A DNA stretch of 64,000 bases, taken from NCBI GenBank assembly GCA_025210735.1, contig JAOARD010000057.1:26778-90777 (forward strand), in the 5' to 3' direction. A program made the translations under genes and the position numbers. The first letter of the stretch is position 1, and each line of letters starts with the position of its first letter. Of this stretch, positions 45,149 to 54,902 are shown in pieces. The stretch is from Bacteroidales bacterium (GTDB lineage: Bacteria; Bacteroidota; Bacteroidia; Bacteroidales; UBA6680). The notes under the pieces are model-generated. The model was not told the origin of the DNA. It saw nothing but the letters and a program-made list of their open reading frames with translations, and searched no databases.

Positions 45149-47017
45149 TTATTTTCTTCGGGATTTTCTAAAGCCTCTGTTTTTATTTTTACTGTTGTTG
45201 CTACCTCTGTTTCTGTCAGACGGTCTGCTTTTATCTGGTTTATTGTTATCTTTTTTATACCAGAAAAAGTGCGAACGTTGTTTAAGTTTATCCTCCTTGC
45301 TTATTGCTGTGTAAGTCTTTTCTAATGTGTATGGATGGTACCCGCTATAGTATATTACAGTGGCAACAGTCATAGGAGTTGGGGTGAAGTCCTGAACCTG
45401 TTCAAGCTTATAGTTCATCTTCTTAACAGTATCGCCTAATTTTCGCATATCATCTTCATGGCAACCAGGGTGGCTTGAGATAAAATATGGAATCAGTTGC
45501 TGATTTATGCCGAGATCACTGTTTATTTTATCAAATATCTGTTTCAGTTTTACAAACATTTTAAACGGAGGCTTTCTCATCTGCTTTAATACACTATCCT
45601 CAGTATGTTCAGGCGCAACTTTCAGTCGTCCGGAAACATGATGTTGAATAACCTCTTTTAGATAATTGCGTTTGTCTGCCTGATTTATTACACTCTCATC
45701 AAGGAAAAGATCGTAACGTATACCACTTCCGATAAAGGCTTTCTTTACACCCTTTAATGCTCTTGCTTTCTTGTACAGATTGGTAAGTGGCAGATGGTTT
45801 GTGTTCAGGTTTTTACAGATCTTAGGATATATACATGATGGTCTTACACACTTTTCGCATATCTCTTTGTCTTTTCCTTCCATTCGGTACATATTGGCCG
45901 ATGGACCGCCAATATCAGAAATGTATCCTTTAAAGTCAGGCATCTGTGTAACCTGTTTAACCTCTTTTAGGACACTCTTCTCGCTTCGGCTTGCTATAAA
46001 TTTTCCCTGATGTGCAGATATAGTACAGAAACTACATCCTCCAAAACATCCTCTGTGAATGTTTACAGAGTGACGAATCATTTCATATGCAGGTATTGCT
46101 CCTTTGTTTTTATATCTTGGATGAGGCAATCTGGTATATGGCAATGCAAAACTTGCATCTATCTCTTTTGTTGTCATTGGCGGATATGGCGGATTAACAA
46201 CCACAGTTTTACCAATTGCTTTTTGAGTAAGAGCGGCGGCGTTTAATCTGTTGCTCTCCTGCTCTATGTGTTTAAAGTTTTTTGCATGTTTAATCTTCTC
46301 CTTAATACACTCTTCAAAAGAGTAGAGATTGATAACCTTATCGTAATTAATACTTTGATTATCTCTGTTTATGTAACATGTCTGTTTTATATCTGTAAGA
46401 TCTGCAAAGTTACTTCCTGCTTCTAAACGGTCAACAATTTCGCGCATTGGTTTCTCACCCATACCATAAACCAACATGTCGGCACCAGACTCAATAAGTA
46501 TTGATGGTTTTAGTTCATCTTTCCAGTAATCATAATGTGCCAAACGTCTTAACGAAGCCTCAACACCGCCGATTATTACAGGTACATCAGGGTATAAATC
46601 TTTAAGTATTTTGGTGTATACAACCGATGCATAGTCAGGTCTGAAACCTGCTTTTCCGTCAGGGGTATAAGCATCATCAGATCTCAGGCGTCTGTTTGCT
46701 GTATAGTGGTTTACCATGCTGTCCATATTTCCGGCAGATACACCAAAGAATAATCTTGGCTTTCCAAACTTACGAAAGTCGCGCAGATCGTCGCGCCAGT
46801 TTGGTTGCGGAACAATAGCTACACGAAGTCCCATACTTTCATACAGACGACCAATAACGGCTGATCCGAACGATGGGTGATCTACATATGCATCGCCGCT
46901 AAATAGAACAATGTCTATATTATCCCATCCTCTTAGTTTTGCCTCTTTTACCGATGTTGGTAACCAATCTGTAAGTCTTAAATCTGAATAATCCAATATA
47001 CCTCTGTTTTTTTGCAA
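45149..47017 (-). CDS. YgiQ-family radical SAM protein
   Basis: About 622 residues. N-terminal RLTDWLPTSVKEAKLRGWD and FSGDAYVDHPSFG are hallmark YgiQ sequence; the radical SAM cluster motif is HRGCFGGCSFCTISAHQG (CxxxCxxC), and the C-terminus is a basic tail. The frame is open to 47146, but that extension overlaps the divergent glutaminase gene and adds unrelated residues, so the TTG at 47017 or a nearby codon is a likelier start. YgiQ is widespread; its substrate is not established. Confidence 0.9.
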   Translation of the reverse strand: MQKNRGILDYSDLRLTDWLPTSVKEAKLRGWDNIDIVLFSGDAYVDHPSFGSAVIGRLYESMGLRVAIVPQPNWRDDLRDFRKFGKPRLFFGVSAGNMDSMVNHYTANRRLRSDDAYTPDGKAGFRPDYASVVYTKILKDLYPDVPVIIGGVEASLRRLAHYDYWKDELKPSILIESGADMLVYGMGEKPMREIVDRLEAGSNFADLTDIKQTCYINRDNQSINYDKVINLYSFEECIKEKIKHAKNFKHIEQESNRLNAAALTQKAIGKTVVVNPPYPPMTTKEIDASFALPYTRLPHPRYKNKGAIPAYEMIRHSVNIHRGCFGGCSFCTISAHQGKFIASRSEKSVLKEVKQVTQMPDFKGYISDIGGPSANMYRMEGKDKEICEKCVRPSCIYPKICKNLNTNHLPLTNLYKKARALKGVKKAFIGSGIRYDLFLDESVINQADKRNYLKEVIQHHVSGRLKVAPEHTEDSVLKQMRKPPFKMFVKLKQIFDKINSDLGINQQLIPYFISSHPGCHEDDMRKLGDTVKKMNYKLEQVQDFTPTPMTVATVIYYSGYHPYTLEKTYTAISKEDKLKQRSHFFWYKKDNNKPDKSRPSDRNRGSNNSKNKNRGFRKSRRK

Positions 47018-47130
47018 ATGTAGATTAAATAATTCGTTTTTTCCTGATTTATACAATTCTGGTATAAATATTACATGTACACTGTTTGTAACATGATGAA
47101 TAAAAGTTACTTTTGGCAAAATTTTTAGAA

Positions 47131-48042
47131 ATGGATTACAATACAATACTTAATCAGATATATAGAGAGGTGCAACCCTGGATAGAACAGGGTAAGGTTG
47201 CAGACTATATTCCTGCACTGGCAGATGTTCCGTTGAATAAGTTTGGTATGGTAGTAAGAATGAATAGCGGAATGGAATATTCTGTTGGAGATAGCGATGA
47301 ATCGTTCTCAATACAGAGTATATCTAAGTTGTTGTCATTAACTATGGTGCATACAAAGGATCAGTCTGTAATAAACCAAAGGGTAGGTGTTGAACCTTCA
47401 GGTAATCCGTTTAACTCTCTGGTGCAGCTTGAGTATGAAAATGGTATACCACGTAATCCATTTATTAATGCAGGGGCACTTGTAATGGCCGATTGTATGT
47501 TATCGCTTTATGATAATGCACAGCAGGAGTTGCTTAATATGTTTAGAAAACTTAGTGGTAACAATCTTATAAGTTTCGATCCGGTTGTAGCTAATAGTGA
47601 ACGTGAACATGGTTACAGGAACTATGCACTGGTTAATTTTATGAAGAGTTTTGGCAATATTCATAACAATATAGACGATGTTGTTGATCTCTATTTTAAT
47701 CAGTGTTCGGTAAAAATGAGTTGTACAGATCTGGCACGAACATTCTCTTTTCTGGCAAACAGAGGAATGTGTATTGATGGCGATATTATAACAGATGTAA
47801 GTCAGACAAAGCGTATAAATGCTATAATGCTTACATGTGGTACATATGATGCTGTTGGTAATTTTGCTTTTGAGGTTGGATTACCAGCAAAGAGTGGAGT
47901 GGGAGGTGGTATTGTTGCAGTAATACCTAATCATATGACAATTGCTGTCTGGTCACCAGGACTTGACAGAAACGGAAATTCTTTGGCAGCAATAAAAGCA
48001 TTAGAGCTATTTACAACATATTGTGGGAACTCTATATTTTGA
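47131..48042 (+). CDS. glsA: glutaminase A
   Basis: 303 residues from ATG 47131; an in-frame TTG at 47113 is less likely. L-glutamine to glutamate and ammonia. Ser-Lys active site S63-x-x-K66 in FSIQSISKLLSLT; other family motifs are EPSGNPFNSLVQLE, PRNPFINAGALV, CSVKMSCTDLARTFSFLANRG and SGVGGGIVAVIP. Normal length for the family. Divergent from ygiQ; a TACTTTTG element at 47108-47115 resembles the Bacteroidota -7 box. Confidence 0.95.
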   Translation: MDYNTILNQIYREVQPWIEQGKVADYIPALADVPLNKFGMVVRMNSGMEYSVGDSDESFSIQSISKLLSLTMVHTKDQSVINQRVGVEPSGNPFNSLVQLEYENGIPRNPFINAGALVMADCMLSLYDNAQQELLNMFRKLSGNNLISFDPVVANSEREHGYRNYALVNFMKSFGNIHNNIDDVVDLYFNQCSVKMSCTDLARTFSFLANRGMCIDGDIITDVSQTKRINAIMLTCGTYDAVGNFAFEVGLPAKSGVGGGIVAVIPNHMTIAVWSPGLDRNGNSLAAIKALELFTTYCGNSIF

Positions 48043-48095
48043 TTTTTGTATATTAAAATCTGTATGTAAAAGTCTTGTTAAGCAAAGTAAAATAC

Positions 48096-48134
48096 TTACC
48101 TGTTAACAGAACATATGTTTCTGCTAACAGGTAA
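48096..48134. terminator. bidirectional hairpin terminator
   Basis: TTACCTGTTAACAGAA and TTCTGCTAACAGGTAA form a long stem with one mismatch and a short loop, between convergent glsA (+) and a T9SS protein gene (-). Confidence 0.85.
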
Positions 48135-48151
48135 TGTATTAATATAGCTAT

Positions 48152-49498
48152 TTAATTCTTAATAACTCTTTTAATATAAACCTCATCTTTGTCTATTAGT
48201 TTAACAAAATATATTCCGTTATTGAATGAAGATATATCTATTATAGAACTGTTGTTTATGGTTGAGGAGTAAACACTCTTTCCTGCAATATTGTAAATTC
48301 TGACTTCTGTCTCTTTATTGGTTTTTATGTTCAGAATACCCTTTGTTGGATTAGGATAGATGTTATAGTTATGTTCTTTGCTGAACTCCAGATTGCTGGT
48401 TGAAACATCTTTTGGTAGAGCATGCTTTATGAGAGATAATTTACCTGAGTTACTATAATCTTGCATAAGAACATATATGTCATTATTCAAGAAATTCATT
48501 GTAAGTTCAGATACATAGTAATCAACAATAGGATCTTCTTTTACATTTTCCCAGTTTTTACCATTATATTTTTTTAATCTGCCTTTTCCTCCGGTAGATG
48601 TATATAACGCATATAATACTCCTTTATAGACCTTTAATTCCGGATTTGTTATATACTCTCCCTTAAAATCTTTACTTGAAAGGTCAATCCATTTGTTACC
48701 ATTAAAAGCCATTACCGCCATTGTGTTGTCATCTTCATTACGAAAAGCCATGCACGGTTGATTTTTGTAAAATCCTAAATTGGAATATGTTATCTCTGTG
48801 TTAGAGAAACCTCTTTCTCCAACAACTTCCCAGTCAGAGCCATTAAATTTCATTACGGTAGCATTGTTCCCTTCATTCACTCCATCACCATCTTCTTTAT
48901 AAGCAACATATGGAATCCCATCATGAAACTCAAGATCAAGCCAAAGTATTCCAGTAGCAGAGAATCCTTGTTTACCAACTGTTTCCCAGTTAGTACCATT
49001 GAATCTTTTGACTGTCGTTTTGTGATCTGCACCAAAGTCTATATATGCTATATAGAGATCTCCATTATGAGATTTGAGATTAATATCATAAGCAGTGTTT
49101 GCTGAAGGAGAAGGTAGTGATTCCCATGATGTACCATTAAACCTCATAACAGCCGGGATTCTGTTATTATCACTGTCGTCAAAAGCTATATATGGTTTGT
49201 TATTATGAAATTCTAACTCCAGAAAGGCACCTATCTCATTTGTGGATGCGGAATTTCCAACATTTTCCCATGTTGAACCATTAAACTTCATCATGGTAAC
49301 TTTATAGTTATTCTCCGAATCTTTAAATACTACATATGGTATATTGTTATGGAACTTAAGATTAATGTATGCTGAACTTCCTTTTGAAAAACCCGGATTA
49401 CCAACATGTTGCCATTGTCCCCAAATTACCCCGCCATTTAATAGTAAAATACATGCTAAAGAAATTTTGCTTAAAATAGAACGTAACTGTCTTCTCAT
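48152..49498 (-). CDS. T9SS-sorted repeat (propeller-like) protein
   Basis: 448 residues with a signal peptide (ACILLLNGGVIWGQ). Seven or so repeats of about 50 residues of the type NNIPYVVFKDSENNYKVTMM plus KFNGSTWENVG, suggesting a beta-propeller, then a T9SS type A sorting domain (YNIYPNPTKGILNIKT to YIKRVIKN). Surface-exposed or secreted; the ligand is unknown. Single gene facing glsA. Confidence 0.85.
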   Translation of the reverse strand: MRRQLRSILSKISLACILLLNGGVIWGQWQHVGNPGFSKGSSAYINLKFHNNIPYVVFKDSENNYKVTMMKFNGSTWENVGNSASTNEIGAFLELEFHNNKPYIAFDDSDNNRIPAVMRFNGTSWESLPSPSANTAYDINLKSHNGDLYIAYIDFGADHKTTVKRFNGTNWETVGKQGFSATGILWLDLEFHDGIPYVAYKEDGDGVNEGNNATVMKFNGSDWEVVGERGFSNTEITYSNLGFYKNQPCMAFRNEDDNTMAVMAFNGNKWIDLSSKDFKGEYITNPELKVYKGVLYALYTSTGGKGRLKKYNGKNWENVKEDPIVDYYVSELTMNFLNNDIYVLMQDYSNSGKLSLIKHALPKDVSTSNLEFSKEHNYNIYPNPTKGILNIKTNKETEVRIYNIAGKSVYSSTINNSSIIDISSFNNGIYFVKLIDKDEVYIKRVIKN

Positions 49499-49741
49499 TT
49501 TTAAATTTTTTACACATGTGGGTCGCTTTTAGATTTATTTATCTCAGAATTGTTGTATAGTCAGAGTGTAAATTTATTAAAACGTTATTGTTTATACAAT
49601 ATTATGGAGTGTTATTTGTTGTGATTAATTTTTTGTTATTTATAAAGTGTTGTTTAATAAGTTATTGCGGGTTAAGAGGTAGTGTTGGATAAATTTAAAC
49701 AGCTACTAAGAAGAAGGCTTTGTTTGATATTAAAACATATC

Positions 49742-50284
49742 TTAAATAGAATTATTTTCATTACTCTTTTTTCTGTATTCTGTTTCTGCCATGCTATCAA
49801 CAAAGTACTCGTATTTTATTTTCTCTTCTTTAGTATCTGTTTCAATGTATTCTATAACCTCACTTACTAATTTTGATAACTTGTGTATTGTGTTACGTTT
49901 TTTTGCGTTTTTCTTTAATAGTATAATTATTAATATAAATAGTGTAGATGTTACAATACAGATATACCCTATATAAGGTATAACGTCTTTAAGGTCACTT
50001 TTATCTGTTTCAGAAATAACTTTGCCGTTACTCTCAATAAAACCAATTACATTTTCAGGAAACAGAAAGCTAATACCAATGATTATTAATAAAATTGTAA
50101 TTAATCTGAAGATGAATCTGACTATGTATGATGATATATTTTTAGAGTTTTTTACTATAGTACTCTCTTTTATTGTGTTGAACACATTTTTGTATTCTCT
50201 GATTTTTTGTTCGTTAACTTGTATTTTATATAGTTTATGTTGCCTTATATCTTCATCAAGCTTTTCGGTATTATTGTTCTCCAT
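49742..50284 (-). CDS. two-helix membrane protein
   Basis: 180 residues: a charged N-terminal helix (KLDEDIRQHKLYKIQVNEQ), two transmembrane segments (about 52-72 and 97-120) and a charged C-terminus ending EYRKKSNENN. No family recognised. It is 40 bp from the upstream MORN-protein gene on the same strand. Confidence 0.65.
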   Translation of the reverse strand: MENNNTEKLDEDIRQHKLYKIQVNEQKIREYKNVFNTIKESTIVKNSKNISSYIVRFIFRLITILLIIIGISFLFPENVIGFIESNGKVISETDKSDLKDVIPYIGYICIVTSTLFILIIILLKKNAKKRNTIHKLSKLVSEVIEYIETDTKEEKIKYEYFVDSMAETEYRKKSNENNSI

Positions 50285-50324
50285 ATTGTTGCTTTACAGT
50301 CTGTTTTAATTGGATGCTACTTTG

Positions 50325-51026
50325 TTATCTGCGTTTGATAATATTGTTCTTATACATTTCTGTTTTTTGCAGATTTCCGTTTATATCATAGTAACTTGTT
50401 AAACCATTTAATTTCCCTTTAACGTAGGTTTGTTTTTTTATAAGTATTCCGTCCTTATTATATTCACAATGTATACTGTCACGTTTTAAAGCACTAATCA
50501 TACCTGAATCTGCATTCTTTTCGTAAAAGAGTCCTGTATATTTTAGGTTTCCATTTTTGTAGTATCGGGTTAAAAAGGTTTTTGTTCGGTCATTGTAATA
50601 TTTGACTTCTGATTTTTTGTTTCCATTTTTCCAAAACATTATATGAGTTCCTTCATTATCGTAATTATCCAATCCTAAGGTTTTTTTACCGGTTTTAAAT
50701 GATGTGCCGTATTCCTTTAGTTCACCAGTTTTATAGAAAGTATATGTTATCATTTTATCATCTCCGTTTAAGTAAATAGTACTATCTACTAAAACACCTT
50801 TTCTGCTCCATGCTTTACTATACTTAATAACACCATCTTTAAATTTGCAGCAGTATTTCATATTTCCATTTCTGTATGAGTCAGAGCATATTCCGGAGTA
50901 TAATGTACTGTCTGTTATGCTATATGCAAGATCTGTTGTTTCGTCTATATAAAAACACTTATCTTGCGATATTGCTAATTCGGGTATTAAAATAACTGTA
51001 ATTAAAAGTATTAATCTGGTGTACAT
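50325..51026 (-). CDS. MORN/YwqK-type repeat protein, secreted
   Basis: 233 residues with a signal peptide (ITVILIPELAISQ). MORN-variant repeats: YRNGNMKYCCKFKDG, YKTGELKEYGTSF, WKNGNKKSEVKYY, YKNGNLKYTGLFYE and YDINGNLQKTEMY. These YwqK-like proteins are common in Bacteroidota; the antitoxin label often attached to them is not supported here. Probably in one unit with the small membrane protein downstream. Confidence 0.8.
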   Translation of the reverse strand: MYTRLILLITVILIPELAISQDKCFYIDETTDLAYSITDSTLYSGICSDSYRNGNMKYCCKFKDGVIKYSKAWSRKGVLVDSTIYLNGDDKMITYTFYKTGELKEYGTSFKTGKKTLGLDNYDNEGTHIMFWKNGNKKSEVKYYNDRTKTFLTRYYKNGNLKYTGLFYEKNADSGMISALKRDSIHCEYNKDGILIKKQTYVKGKLNGLTSYYDINGNLQKTEMYKNNIIKRR

Positions 51027-51240
51027 AGATGTTATATTTTAACGTCAACAATAGCTACAAGACATTACGTGATAATTAACTCTTGTAGATGGGGTGCAAA
51101 AATATCAAAATTTAGTAAACTTATGCATGTTATATAGATGATTTAGTGTTTGTATAGTTTGTCAGATACCGCTTATATAATCTGGCCCTTCTAGTTAGCT
51201 TGTTGTAGTTTGATTTTATATCATGTGGTTCAGAAAGTGT

Positions 51241-52143
51241 TTAATATTTGTTTCTCTGGTACTTAAATAAATAAGTGAATTCTATACCAATGCCAATTGA
51301 TAGCTCAGAGTATCTGTCTATATTATAGTATTTTATAAATGTGTGATATCTTCTAAACCTCTTTCTTATCTCTGCTTGATATTCAATAGTGCTTTTTGAA
51401 AGATTTATTTTGCTTTTAACTTCTATTTGTAATGGTTTAGGAATCCAAATCTCTGTTCCTAATATAAATCCTTTTCTGATGGGATATTTATTATTGCGAT
51501 AATTAATTTGACTGTAACCAATGATACAATTAAAAGGTAAACGAGAAAACCATAAACTTTCAAAAGAGATTATTTTATATGAGTGATTGCCTGTGTTAAT
51601 CTTACGATAGCTTGATTTTATTCCAAGATTTAAGTAAAAGTCAGAACCATATGTTAACCGAACACTTTTAAGCTCAATATCTGCTTCAAAAAAATTGTTA
51701 TCTCTAAAGTTAGTTGTATAACTACAGCTTCCATATAAACTTAAAGCGTTGATGAAAGTAGGTACTGCAAATTCAAACTGTCCGCCAACAGGGTTTTCTA
51801 TTAATCCGTTTTTTAAGAGGAATCGCAGTTTTTGATTCCAGGCTTCATAAATAATATATGGTTTAAGGCTTGTATTAATTACTTTCTTACCATTAAAAAC
51901 AATCTCTCTTGCAGCTAAACCCATGCCAGAGAAAATCAGAGTAGAGGAGTCTCTAATTGTTATTTTGTAGAAACCGTTTATATCTGTAACCGTAGAATTA
52001 TCAGTTCCTTTTTCGTTAATTAATATTCCCGGAAGTTTTAAGCTGTCTTCTTCGCTTATAACCACTCCTGTAACTGTTGTTTGTGAGTAAACAATGCTGG
52101 TTAATAATGTAAAAAAAAGTAAAAGTATATTCCGTTTATTCAT
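51241..52143 (-). CDS. CarboxypepD_reg-like outer-membrane-associated protein
   Basis: 300 residues: signal peptide (TLLTSIVYSQ), then a carboxypeptidase-regulatory-like beta-sandwich (TTVTGVVISEEDSLKLPGIL, INEKGTDNSTVTDINGFYKI, FSGMGLAAREIV) as at the N-terminus of TonB receptors. The rest is beta-rich with alternating hydrophobic strands, like a small outer-membrane barrel (FEADIELKSVRLTYGSDFYL). The leader element (copy E) ends 4 bases before its ATG. Confidence 0.75.
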   Translation of the reverse strand: MNKRNILLLFFTLLTSIVYSQTTVTGVVISEEDSLKLPGILINEKGTDNSTVTDINGFYKITIRDSSTLIFSGMGLAAREIVFNGKKVINTSLKPYIIYEAWNQKLRFLLKNGLIENPVGGQFEFAVPTFINALSLYGSCSYTTNFRDNNFFEADIELKSVRLTYGSDFYLNLGIKSSYRKINTGNHSYKIISFESLWFSRLPFNCIIGYSQINYRNNKYPIRKGFILGTEIWIPKPLQIEVKSKINLSKSTIEYQAEIRKRFRRYHTFIKYYNIDRYSELSIGIGIEFTYLFKYQRNKY

Positions 52144-52146
52144 CTG

Positions 52147-52190
52147 TTTATCTCTTCTTTTTAATGGTCAGGTGGAATTCGCATTTTCTA
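52147..52190 (-). repeat. leader element, 3' part only, copy E
   Basis: Reads KCEFHLTIKKKR and a stop TAA, then ACAG and the ATG of the gene at 52143, the same junction (ATAAACAGATG) as copy B. The 5' half of the element is not recognisable. Confidence 0.6.
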
Positions 52191-52223
52191 AGATTGTAAA
52201 TTTAGCATATGTAAAGTAATGAT

Positions 52224-52619
52224 TTATATCTTAATGTCTATTTTGCTATTTGTCTCAAAAGAGCAGTTTAATCTGGGTATATTACGTAGTTTTTTAAGTT
52301 CATTTTTAATGTATTCAGGAATCTCTTTTTTTAGTGGTTTCGATTTTCTTATGTATGAGTTTTTATGTAAATCATAATCGAAGACATACAAACCATACTC
52401 TGCAAAATTCCCCCAGATTTGTTCTGATCCATAATTCGGGAGATCAAATTGTTTTATTATAGAGGTATGACTTTTGTAATCTTCAATTACTGACATTGGA
52501 ACAATACCTGATCCCGCACTTGACATCAGAGCATAATGCCCCATATTGTCTATTGCAAACCAATCAAATTCAATACCTGATATATTGTCTGTTTTGAATT
52601 CTATCTTCTTAGTATTCAT
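52224..52619 (-). CDS. hypothetical small soluble protein
   Basis: 131 residues without signal or membrane helices. The start EFKTDNISGIEFDWFAIDN followed by GHYALMSSAGSGIVPMSVIE resembles small Bacteroidota proteins near polymorphic toxin loci, possibly immunity-like; this is a weak impression. It lies 35 bp downstream of the SecD-like lipoprotein gene on the same strand. Confidence 0.55.
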   Translation of the reverse strand: MNTKKIEFKTDNISGIEFDWFAIDNMGHYALMSSAGSGIVPMSVIEDYKSHTSIIKQFDLPNYGSEQIWGNFAEYGLYVFDYDLHKNSYIRKSKPLKKEIPEYIKNELKKLRNIPRLNCSFETNSKIDIKI

Positions 52620-52654
52620 TATGTAATTATTTCAAATAGCTCTCAATATTACAT

Positions 52655-53488
52655 TTATTCGTTTGTTAGTTTCTTAATCATTTTATCAATCTCTTTTTCA
52701 GAGAAATTTCCACTGATGTTTACCTTTCCTCCCATAATCTCGCTGTGAACTTTTGGTATAGAAACTATTTCTTTATTAATCACAATAGCTATGGGCTTTC
52801 CTATATTCTCTTTTGTTAGTAGATAAAATTTTCTGGCTCCTTTTTTTGTTAAAACAATACTGATTTCTGCTCTATTTTCGTTGTAAACCTTTTTCGCTTC
52901 TAAAATATCCTTTGAAGTTAATGATGGATCATCCTCTAACTTAATGTTTTTATATTCCGTCGAATAAGTGTAATCAACGGTTGCGTAAAACCCATCTTCT
53001 TTATCTACAGATATTGGTTCAAATTTATTTACGGGTTTTTCATCCATTATATTAGTGTTTAACATACTAAGATTGTTTGTTATCTGTTCTATTTCATTAT
53101 CTATACTCTTAAATTCAGATTCAATAGCTCTATATGTTTTGGTTGAGTTAAAGAATTTGTTAAAAGCACTTGTTTGGATGAAATTATAAATATCGTCTAT
53201 CTCATTATTATTAAACAATTTATTGAATGCTGAACATATTTTGTTATTAACTGTTATGTCATCAGATAACTGTTTTTCTAATTCAAGAATCCTTAAACTG
53301 TCACTTCCTGTTGCCTGATATTTTAGTGGTTCGAGTTGAAACTCATAACTATTCTTTTGATTCTCAACAATGTTTAATTTATTTATTATTGCTAATGTTT
53401 TCTCTTGTCTGGTTTTACCGCAACCAATAAATGTAATTGTGATTATGGTTAGTCCTATAGAAAGTAAGCTTGTTCTTGTTTTGCTCAT
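52655..53488 (-). CDS. lipoprotein with SecD-P1-like domain
   Basis: 277 residues. Lipoprotein signal ending TFIGC. A coiled, helical middle (residues 40-150) is followed by a C-terminal domain of about 110 residues very like the P1 head of SecD: SLTSKDILEAKKVYNE, ISIVLTKKGARKFYLLTKEN, IGKPIAIVINKEIVSIPKVH, MGGKVNISGNFSEKEIDKMI. No transmembrane helices of SecD are present, so it is a stand-alone periplasmic relative. Function unknown. Confidence 0.75.
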   Translation of the reverse strand: MSKTRTSLLSIGLTIITITFIGCGKTRQEKTLAIINKLNIVENQKNSYEFQLEPLKYQATGSDSLRILELEKQLSDDITVNNKICSAFNKLFNNNEIDDIYNFIQTSAFNKFFNSTKTYRAIESEFKSIDNEIEQITNNLSMLNTNIMDEKPVNKFEPISVDKEDGFYATVDYTYSTEYKNIKLEDDPSLTSKDILEAKKVYNENRAEISIVLTKKGARKFYLLTKENIGKPIAIVINKEIVSIPKVHSEIMGGKVNISGNFSEKEIDKMIKKLTNE

Positions 53489-53590
53489 ATCTTTTATAAT
53501 ATTGTTTGATGTTTAAATTAGAGATAAAACTAAGAGAAATTACCGCCAAGCATTTTACTTAGCGGTAGTACTCTGTTTAAGTTCTTTGAT

Positions 53591-53809
53591 TCAAAAGTCC
53601 CACCATAAATACTTTCTATATCGAATGAAAGGAATATCCTCTATTTCAGATATGTTTTTTTGTAAGATTCTATTGTTTCTTCTTCTGAAACTTCTGTTTG
53701 CTATTATCTTAAATGGCTTTCCTATGGTGTGGAAGTGAATTTGATCTAAGCTACGATCTCTTCTTTTTTGTTTGTCTGTAAAGTTATAGAACTTTTTGTT
53801 CTTCTTCAT
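53591..53809 (-). CDS. small basic hypothetical protein
   Basis: 72 residues, strongly basic (KQKRRDRSLDQIHFHT, SFRRRNNR), no signal peptide. It fits between two genes of the same strand and has no overlap with others, which supports it as real, but no family is recognised. Confidence 0.45.
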   Translation of the reverse strand: MKKNKKFYNFTDKQKRRDRSLDQIHFHTIGKPFKIIANRSFRRRNNRILQKNISEIEDIPFIRYRKYLWWDF

Positions 53810-53913
53810 TTTTATCTTTATTAGTAAATAACTAATAAAGAGTCCCTTTCTTCAGTGCCATTAATTCTGTTTTTAGTATTATATATTGATCTTTTTTAGT
53901 CAAAATCTTTAAC

Positions 53914-54555
53914 TTAACCTATTGCATAGAAATTATCTCCATCTTCTATTCTCAGAAGTTCTTTCATCAGATGCTCAAAATTATCTCCTTTATATACATA
54001 TAGCTTATCACCGGCAATATTGTCCATATAATAATTGTTGTTATCATCTACATACAGGTACATATGGTCGTTATGAGCCGATGCAAAATATGCTAAAATC
54101 TTTTTTAATCCATATTTACTCATATCAGTACATATAGGGGTGTTGTTAAATTCAATAAGATTAAAAGGTTCTGCATCAGTTGCATCTGAATAATAAAAGC
54201 TTAGTCCTCCAAATTCTCGTATTATTTTTGTTGCACATTTAATTGAGGGAACTCTGTGAAATATAGGTATTTTTACTTTGGTATTTCTCCCTTTATACCA
54301 ACCGGAGTCCTCTAAAGTTTTTAAATATTTCCATTGTTTAAAATCTTCTTCTGAGATATGGTTGCCAATAATAACTTTGCTAAAGTTATTCAATACAAAT
54401 TTGTCTCTGTAATTAATATCTATTAACTCTGAATATAGTTCGCTTCCAATTCTGGATTCTATATCTGTATTATTATATAGCCAGAGTTCGAAATCATTGG
54501 CTTTTTCTTTTCCAATAAGAAAATTTAGAATTCTGTCTTTGTCTGTTTTTTGCAT
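53914..54555 (-). CDS. hypothetical protein, possibly immunity-like
   Basis: 213 residues, soluble. The N-terminus (RILNFLIGKEKANDFELWLY, ELYSELIDINY) resembles small immunity-protein helices; the C-terminal 100 residues (HNDHMYLYVDDNNNYYMDNI, KGDNFEHLMKELLRIEDGDN) look SMI1/SUKH-like. No toxin partner is visible. Weak assignment. Confidence 0.55.
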   Translation of the reverse strand: MQKTDKDRILNFLIGKEKANDFELWLYNNTDIESRIGSELYSELIDINYRDKFVLNNFSKVIIGNHISEEDFKQWKYLKTLEDSGWYKGRNTKVKIPIFHRVPSIKCATKIIREFGGLSFYYSDATDAEPFNLIEFNNTPICTDMSKYGLKKILAYFASAHNDHMYLYVDDNNNYYMDNIAGDKLYVYKGDNFEHLMKELLRIEDGDNFYAIG

Positions 54556-54902
54556 TCTTAACTTTTGATAGTTTCTAGAGGTTATAAGCGTGTTTACAGA
54601 ACGGAAATATACAAATTAATTGGTGTTATGTATGATTTATTTTGAGATATTACTTGTATGATTTTTGATATTTATTTATAGGAGAGGTGATTCTATTTGT
54701 AAAATGATATGAAAGATCTGTGATTCAGTTATGTTTAGGCTGTTAGAATGTGTTAATGTAATCTTGGAGAAATAGATTAATGTATATCTATAGTAGCAGG
54801 TTAAAGTATGTATAAATGATATTTTGTGAGGAGGTCCTTATGTAGAGTAATACCCTGACCTTTATTTGTTGATTAAGATCAGGGTATTGTATTATGATTA
54901 GT
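54556..54902. other. intergenic region, no gene seen
   Basis: About 350 bp, AT-rich, holding only a hairpin at 54849-54888 (AATACCCTGA/TCAGGGTATT), which likely terminates the hydrolase transcript coming from the right. Confidence 0.6.
54849..54888 (-). terminator. hairpin terminator
   Basis: Ten-base perfect arms AATACCCTGA and TCAGGGTATT with a 20-base loop, 15 bp past the stop of the PDZ-hydrolase gene; no clear uridine tract. Confidence 0.6.
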
